Assembly (NCBI GenBank): GCA_902590295.1
Contig: CACIWH010000015.1
Coordinates: 1 to 9,306 of the forward strand
Source: an uncultured Pelagibacteraceae bacterium
Lineage (GTDB): Bacteria; Pseudomonadota; Alphaproteobacteria; Pelagibacterales; Pelagibacteraceae
DNA length: 9,306 nucleotides
Direction: 5' to 3'
Shown here: in pieces, positions 6,746 to 9,306 of the stretch
Layout of the letters: each line of letters starts with the position of its first letter
Position numbering within the stretch: the first letter of the stretch is position 1
Position numbers and translations under genes: made by a program
Notes under the pieces: model-generated
The model's input: the letters and a program-made list of their open reading frames with translations, nothing else
What the model was told of the DNA's origin: nothing
Database searches by the model: none

Positions 6746-8176
6746 TTATTTATCTGTCTTTACATAAACTGAAACTCCTCTTGTATCTATATCCACATCA
6801 AATTTTTTATGCAGAGGAGGAAATGCCCTTTGAGAACAATCTAATCTATCACAAGTTCTACAAGATACGCCAATTGGTATTTCAGTTTTTTTATCATTTA
6901 AATTTAAATTTTCTGTATATACAAAGTCCTTTGCATATTTTGCCTCACAACCCAAACCAATAGACAGCATACTTTTCTTTCTACCGTATCTACCAACACC
7001 TTTCTCTACTGTTTTTGCAATACAAACATATTTTTTTCCATTACTCATTTTACTAACAGCTGCTTGAATGACACCAGGTCTAGTAAAAGCTGAATAGACA
7101 TTCCATCTAGGACATGCTCCACCGTATCTAGGAATTTCGATACCAGACAAAGAGAACCTTTTTGATATATTTCCAGCTATATCTACTCTTAACATATGAA
7201 AAGGTATACCAGGTAACTTAGGATCCTGTAGACAAGTTACTCTATGCGCTACTTGTTCAAAAGATGTTGCAAATGTATTTTGCAATAATTCTAAATCATA
7301 TTTTAATTTTTTACATTCAGAATGAAATAATTTATAAGGCATTAATATTGCTGCAGCACAATAATTTAACAATGCTATTTTTGTTAATCTTTTTGCCTCA
7401 TCTGAGGGAAATTTAAATTCTGATAAATAATCATTAATTTCATTTATAGCTCCTTCCTGCGCTATTTGAGCAGCTGCATGTAATTTTTTTGTCTCTAATG
7501 AATTATATTCACTTAATAGAAGTTCTTTATTATTTTTGTTAAAAATTTTTGAAAATGGTTTTCCTTCTTCCGGAATAATATCTTTAACATTAATTGAATA
7601 CTCTGTTCTTAAAAAATCACAAAGTGCAACATATCTAGTTCTATTATTTAATTGCACTTTATCAAAAATTTTATTTGCAAACTCTTCAAGTTTTGGAAAA
7701 TAATTTTTTTTCTCTTGTAAAAAATCAGATATTACTTCTCCTGGAAATGAAGTTTTACGACTATCTATTATTTTGCCAGATAGTGTTTCAACTTTACTTA
7801 TAATTTCATGGTCTTTTTGCTTATAATTATCTCCTAGTTTGATTAAAGCTCTTGCTATCTTGGGGTTAGTATTTACAAGATCTTTTACTTCAGGACCAAG
7901 AATATCTAGATCTTCAAATAATTGATCATCTAGCAATTCTGAAATATCATTCACTAAATTTAAATCTGATTTATTAGTTAAATCTGATAATTCTATTTTG
8001 AGCTCTTCACAAACTTTAATAAGTAGATCTCCATCGATTTTTCTTTTACCACTTTCTATTAAATTGAGATAACTAGGTGAGATTCCAAGTTGTTCAGCTA
8101 ATTTGTTAGCTTGAAGTCCTAATTGTCGTCTGAAAGACTTAATTTTCGGGCCTATTTTTGCATCTAATTGACTCAT
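6746..8176 (-). CDS. ScfR/RamB-family regulator (XRE helix-turn-helix, IrrE-like and DUF2083 domains)
   Basis: A 476-aa cytoplasmic regulator. An XRE helix-turn-helix spans about residues 9-65, with ANKLAEQLGISPSYLNLIES (23-42). A long middle region leads to the IrrE-like part (about 225-330); where true IrrE peptidases have HExxH, this protein reads KLHAAAQIAQEGA, so it should not be a protease. The C-terminal domain has IPRYGGACPRWNVYSAF (348-364) and the cysteine knuckle CRTCDRLDCSQRAFPPL (439-455; C439, C442, C447), diagnostic of this family. Known members are RamB (acetate and glyoxylate genes, Corynebacterium) and PccR (propionyl-CoA carboxylase gene, Rhodobacter), which respond to short-chain acyl-CoAs. 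Divergence from aceA makes control of the glyoxylate shunt likely. The ATG at 8176-8174 has GGA about six bases upstream. A TTTGTAAA element 10-28 bases before the start suggests autoregulation. Confidence 0.88.
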   Translation of the reverse strand: MSQLDAKIGPKIKSFRRQLGLQANKLAEQLGISPSYLNLIESGKRKIDGDLLIKVCEELKIELSDLTNKSDLNLVNDISELLDDQLFEDLDILGPEVKDLVNTNPKIARALIKLGDNYKQKDHEIISKVETLSGKIIDSRKTSFPGEVISDFLQEKKNYFPKLEEFANKIFDKVQLNNRTRYVALCDFLRTEYSINVKDIIPEEGKPFSKIFNKNNKELLLSEYNSLETKKLHAAAQIAQEGAINEINDYLSEFKFPSDEAKRLTKIALLNYCAAAILMPYKLFHSECKKLKYDLELLQNTFATSFEQVAHRVTCLQDPKLPGIPFHMLRVDIAGNISKRFSLSGIEIPRYGGACPRWNVYSAFTRPGVIQAAVSKMSNGKKYVCIAKTVEKGVGRYGRKKSMLSIGLGCEAKYAKDFVYTENLNLNDKKTEIPIGVSCRTCDRLDCSQRAFPPLHKKFDVDIDTRGVSVYVKTDK

Positions 8177-8185
8177 AATTTTCCA

Positions 8186-8204
8186 TTTGTAAATTTTGTA
8201 AATT
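8186..8204. promoter_or_regulatory. Candidate ScfR-family operator 1 (tandem TTTGTAAA), next to the regulator start
   Basis: TTTGTAAATTTTGTAAATT: two TTTGTAAA units with a 9-base period, identical to the copy at 8259-8277. A reversed TTTACAA follows at 8209-8215. The unit is one base from TTTGCAAA, the core of RamB and PccR sites as I recall. Ten bases from the regulator ATG, it would suit autoregulation. Confidence 0.6.
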
Positions 8205-8258
8205 TAAATTTACAATAAATTTCTCAATTTTACAAGCATTTTTAACTTATTACTGGAT

Positions 8259-8277
8259 TTTGTAAATTTTGTAAATT
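8259..8277. promoter_or_regulatory. Candidate ScfR-family operator 2 (tandem TTTGTAAA), facing the small ORF and aceA
   Basis: An exact second copy of the 19-bp element, 73 bases from the first, close to seven helical turns. Another reversed TTTACAA lies between the copies at 8229-8235, and TTTACA at 8284-8289 runs into the small-ORF ATG. A TATAAA at 8277-8282 just after this copy could be a rightward -10 element, so binding here would block or modify that promoter. Confidence 0.6.
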
Positions 8278-8288
8278 ATAAAGTTTAC

Positions 8289-8453
8289 ATGAACAACAAA
8301 AACAAGATAAAAAATCAAGTAAATAAGGCTTTTAATTCAGACCATGAGAATCAAAATCACTCTGACAACTCTGGCATTTATTTAAGAGATGATCATTGCG
8401 ATTGGGGTTCAAGTGGAATGAATGAGTTTACTAACGAGTATAATAGTAACTAA
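8289..8453 (+). CDS. Unrecognised 54-aa small ORF between the operators and aceA
   Basis: An ATG-to-TAA frame of 54 codons, 39 bases ahead of aceA and in the same direction. The product begins MNNKNKIKNQ, contains YLRDDHCDWGSSGMNEF (31-47) and ends EYNSN. It is rich in Asn, with several His, Asp and one Cys (C37), and has no signal peptide or membrane segment. I recognise no family. A frame this long without a stop would be uncommon by chance at this base composition, which favours a gene, and the mixed, non-repetitive C-terminal half looks protein-like. There is no Shine-Dalgarno sequence. If TATAAA at 8277-8282 is the -10 element, transcription would begin at or next to the ATG, giving a leaderless mRNA. 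Alternatively the stretch is an untranslated aceA leader. Probably co-transcribed with aceA. Confidence 0.5.
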   Translation: MNNKNKIKNQVNKAFNSDHENQNHSDNSGIYLRDDHCDWGSSGMNEFTNEYNSN

Positions 8454-8492
8454 TTTTAAAGTCTTAATTATTAATTATTTCTTAGGAAAAAA

Positions 8493-9306
8493 ATGAGCTC
8501 CGAGTCTAAAATATCATATGACCTAAAAAGATTTGCAGGAGTAAAGAGAGATTATACCCCGGAAGATGTCGAAAGATTAAGAGGATCTATAAAAATAGAG
8601 TATTCGATGTGCAAACATCAATCTCAAAAATTGTGGAGATTGTTAAACTCCGAGCCTTACGTTAATACATTAGGTTCATTGTCTGGAAATCATGCTGTTC
8701 AGCATGCAAAAGCAGGTCTTAAAGCAATTTACCTAAGTGGATGGCAGGTAGCAGCTGATGCTAATAGTGCAGGGGAAATGTATCCAGATCAATCATTATA
8801 TCCATATGACAGTGCCCCAAAACTTGTAGAGTCAATGAATAATGCATTAATGAGGGCAGATCAAATTCAGCACATGGAAATCAAAGATGGTCAAATGAAA
8901 TCTAAAGATAGAGTTGATTATATGTTGCCAATAATTGCTGATGGTGAAGCTGGATTTGGCGGACCACTGAATGTTTTTGAGTTAGCTAAAAAATTTATAA
9001 AAGCTGGCGCTGCTGGAGTTCATTTTGAGGACCAGTTAGCAAGTGAGAAAAAATGTGGACATATGGGTGGAAAAGTATTGGTTCCAACAAGTACAATGAT
9101 AAAAAATTTAAAAGCAGCTAGACTGGCTGCTGATATTGCTGATGTTCCTTTAATAATTTTAGCAAGAACAGACGCAAATGCTGCAAAATTAATTACAAAC
9201 GATCATGATCAAAATGATAAACCTTTTTTAACTGGTGAAAGATCACCAGAAGGATTTTATTATGTAAAACATGGAATTGATCAAGCAATATCAAGAGGAC
9301 TTGCTT
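8493..9306 (+). CDS. aceA: Isocitrate lyase, N-terminal 271 codons (cut by window edge)
   Basis: Isocitrate lyase splits isocitrate into glyoxylate and succinate, the first step of the glyoxylate shunt, allowing growth on 2-carbon units. Visible family blocks are [11 protein letters not shown] (81-91), YPDQSLYP (97-104), DGEAGFGG (150-157), the catalytic signature KKCGHM (186-191) with nucleophile C188, and ARTDA (224-228). KKCGHM separates it from methylisocitrate lyase PrpB, which has KRCGHR. The frame is open to the window edge; full-length enzymes of this type run to roughly 430 residues or more, so about a third is missing. The ATG is supported by AGGA at 8484-8487, six bases upstream. 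The gene lies divergent from a ScfR/RamB-family regulator, which in other bacteria controls this very gene, and downstream of a small ORF. Confidence 0.95.
   Translation, partial: MSSESKISYDLKRFAGVKRDYTPEDVERLRGSIKIEYSMCKHQSQKLWRLLNSEPYVNTLGSLSGNHAVQHAKAGLKAIYLSGWQVAADANSAGEMYPDQSLYPYDSAPKLVESMNNALMRADQIQHMEIKDGQMKSKDRVDYMLPIIADGEAGFGGPLNVFELAKKFIKAGAAGVHFEDQLASEKKCGHMGGKVLVPTSTMIKNLKAARLAADIADVPLIILARTDANAAKLITNDHDQNDKPFLTGERSPEGFYYVKHGIDQAISRGLA

Noticed and set aside
6781..6963. A 60-codon plus-strand frame antisense to the regulator's cysteine-knuckle region
   Set aside because: The minus-strand frame carries a clear family signature, so the opposite frame is a shadow.
8177..8288. The repeated TTTGTAAA units as a CRISPR-like or mobile-element repeat
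   Set aside because: There are only two long copies, the period is 9 bases within each, and there are no spacers of even size or transposase. The position between divergent genes fits operators.

Overview
The window looks like a piece of a small, AT-rich, tightly packed alphaproteobacterial genome, most probably of the SAR11 (Pelagibacterales) type. That placement is an inference. It rests on the very low G+C, near-zero gene spacing, Lys/Asn/Ile-rich proteins, and the mix of genes: a FutABC-like ferric iron importer, an AcuI/YhdH-type reductase, and a RamB/ScfR-type regulator divergent from isocitrate lyase. I see no mobile element, CRISPR array, tRNA or rRNA, and no gene-free stretch longer than about 120 bases.

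Layout. (1) 1-78, minus strand: the first 26 codons of hisI (histidine synthesis), divergent from (2) a plus-strand unit: folE (GTP cyclohydrolase I, 156-767), an AcuI/YhdH-type reductase (785-1786) and a LysR regulator (1786-2676). The LysR start codon overlaps the reductase stop codon. (3) 2677-2797: a regulatory spacer with a 16-bp perfect dyad and three TGA-N9-TCA boxes of the Fur/RirA type. (4) 2798-6744: an iron import operon made of a FutA-like binding protein, an unrecognised 56-aa cysteine-containing small protein (3825-3995), a strong hairpin (4011-4042), a two-domain permease and an ATPase. (5) 6746-8176, minus strand: a ScfR/RamB-family regulator, convergent with the ATPase gene with one base between stop codons. 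(6) 8177-8288: a divergent regulatory region carrying two exact copies of a 19-bp element built from tandem TTTGTAAA units. (7) 8289-8453: an unrecognised 54-aa small ORF. (8) 8493-9306: the first 271 codons of aceA (isocitrate lyase), cut by the window edge.

How the parts fit. The iron operon is a complete binding-protein-dependent ferric importer, very probably iron-repressed, with a hairpin placed to raise binding-protein output over permease output. The reductase would turn acryloyl-CoA into propionyl-CoA, if it is truly AcuI. The ScfR-family protein belongs to a group known to sense short-chain acyl-CoAs and to control acetate, propionate and glyoxylate-shunt genes, and here it faces aceA. 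The two least explained items are the small proteins: one inside the iron operon, the other between the ScfR operators and aceA.
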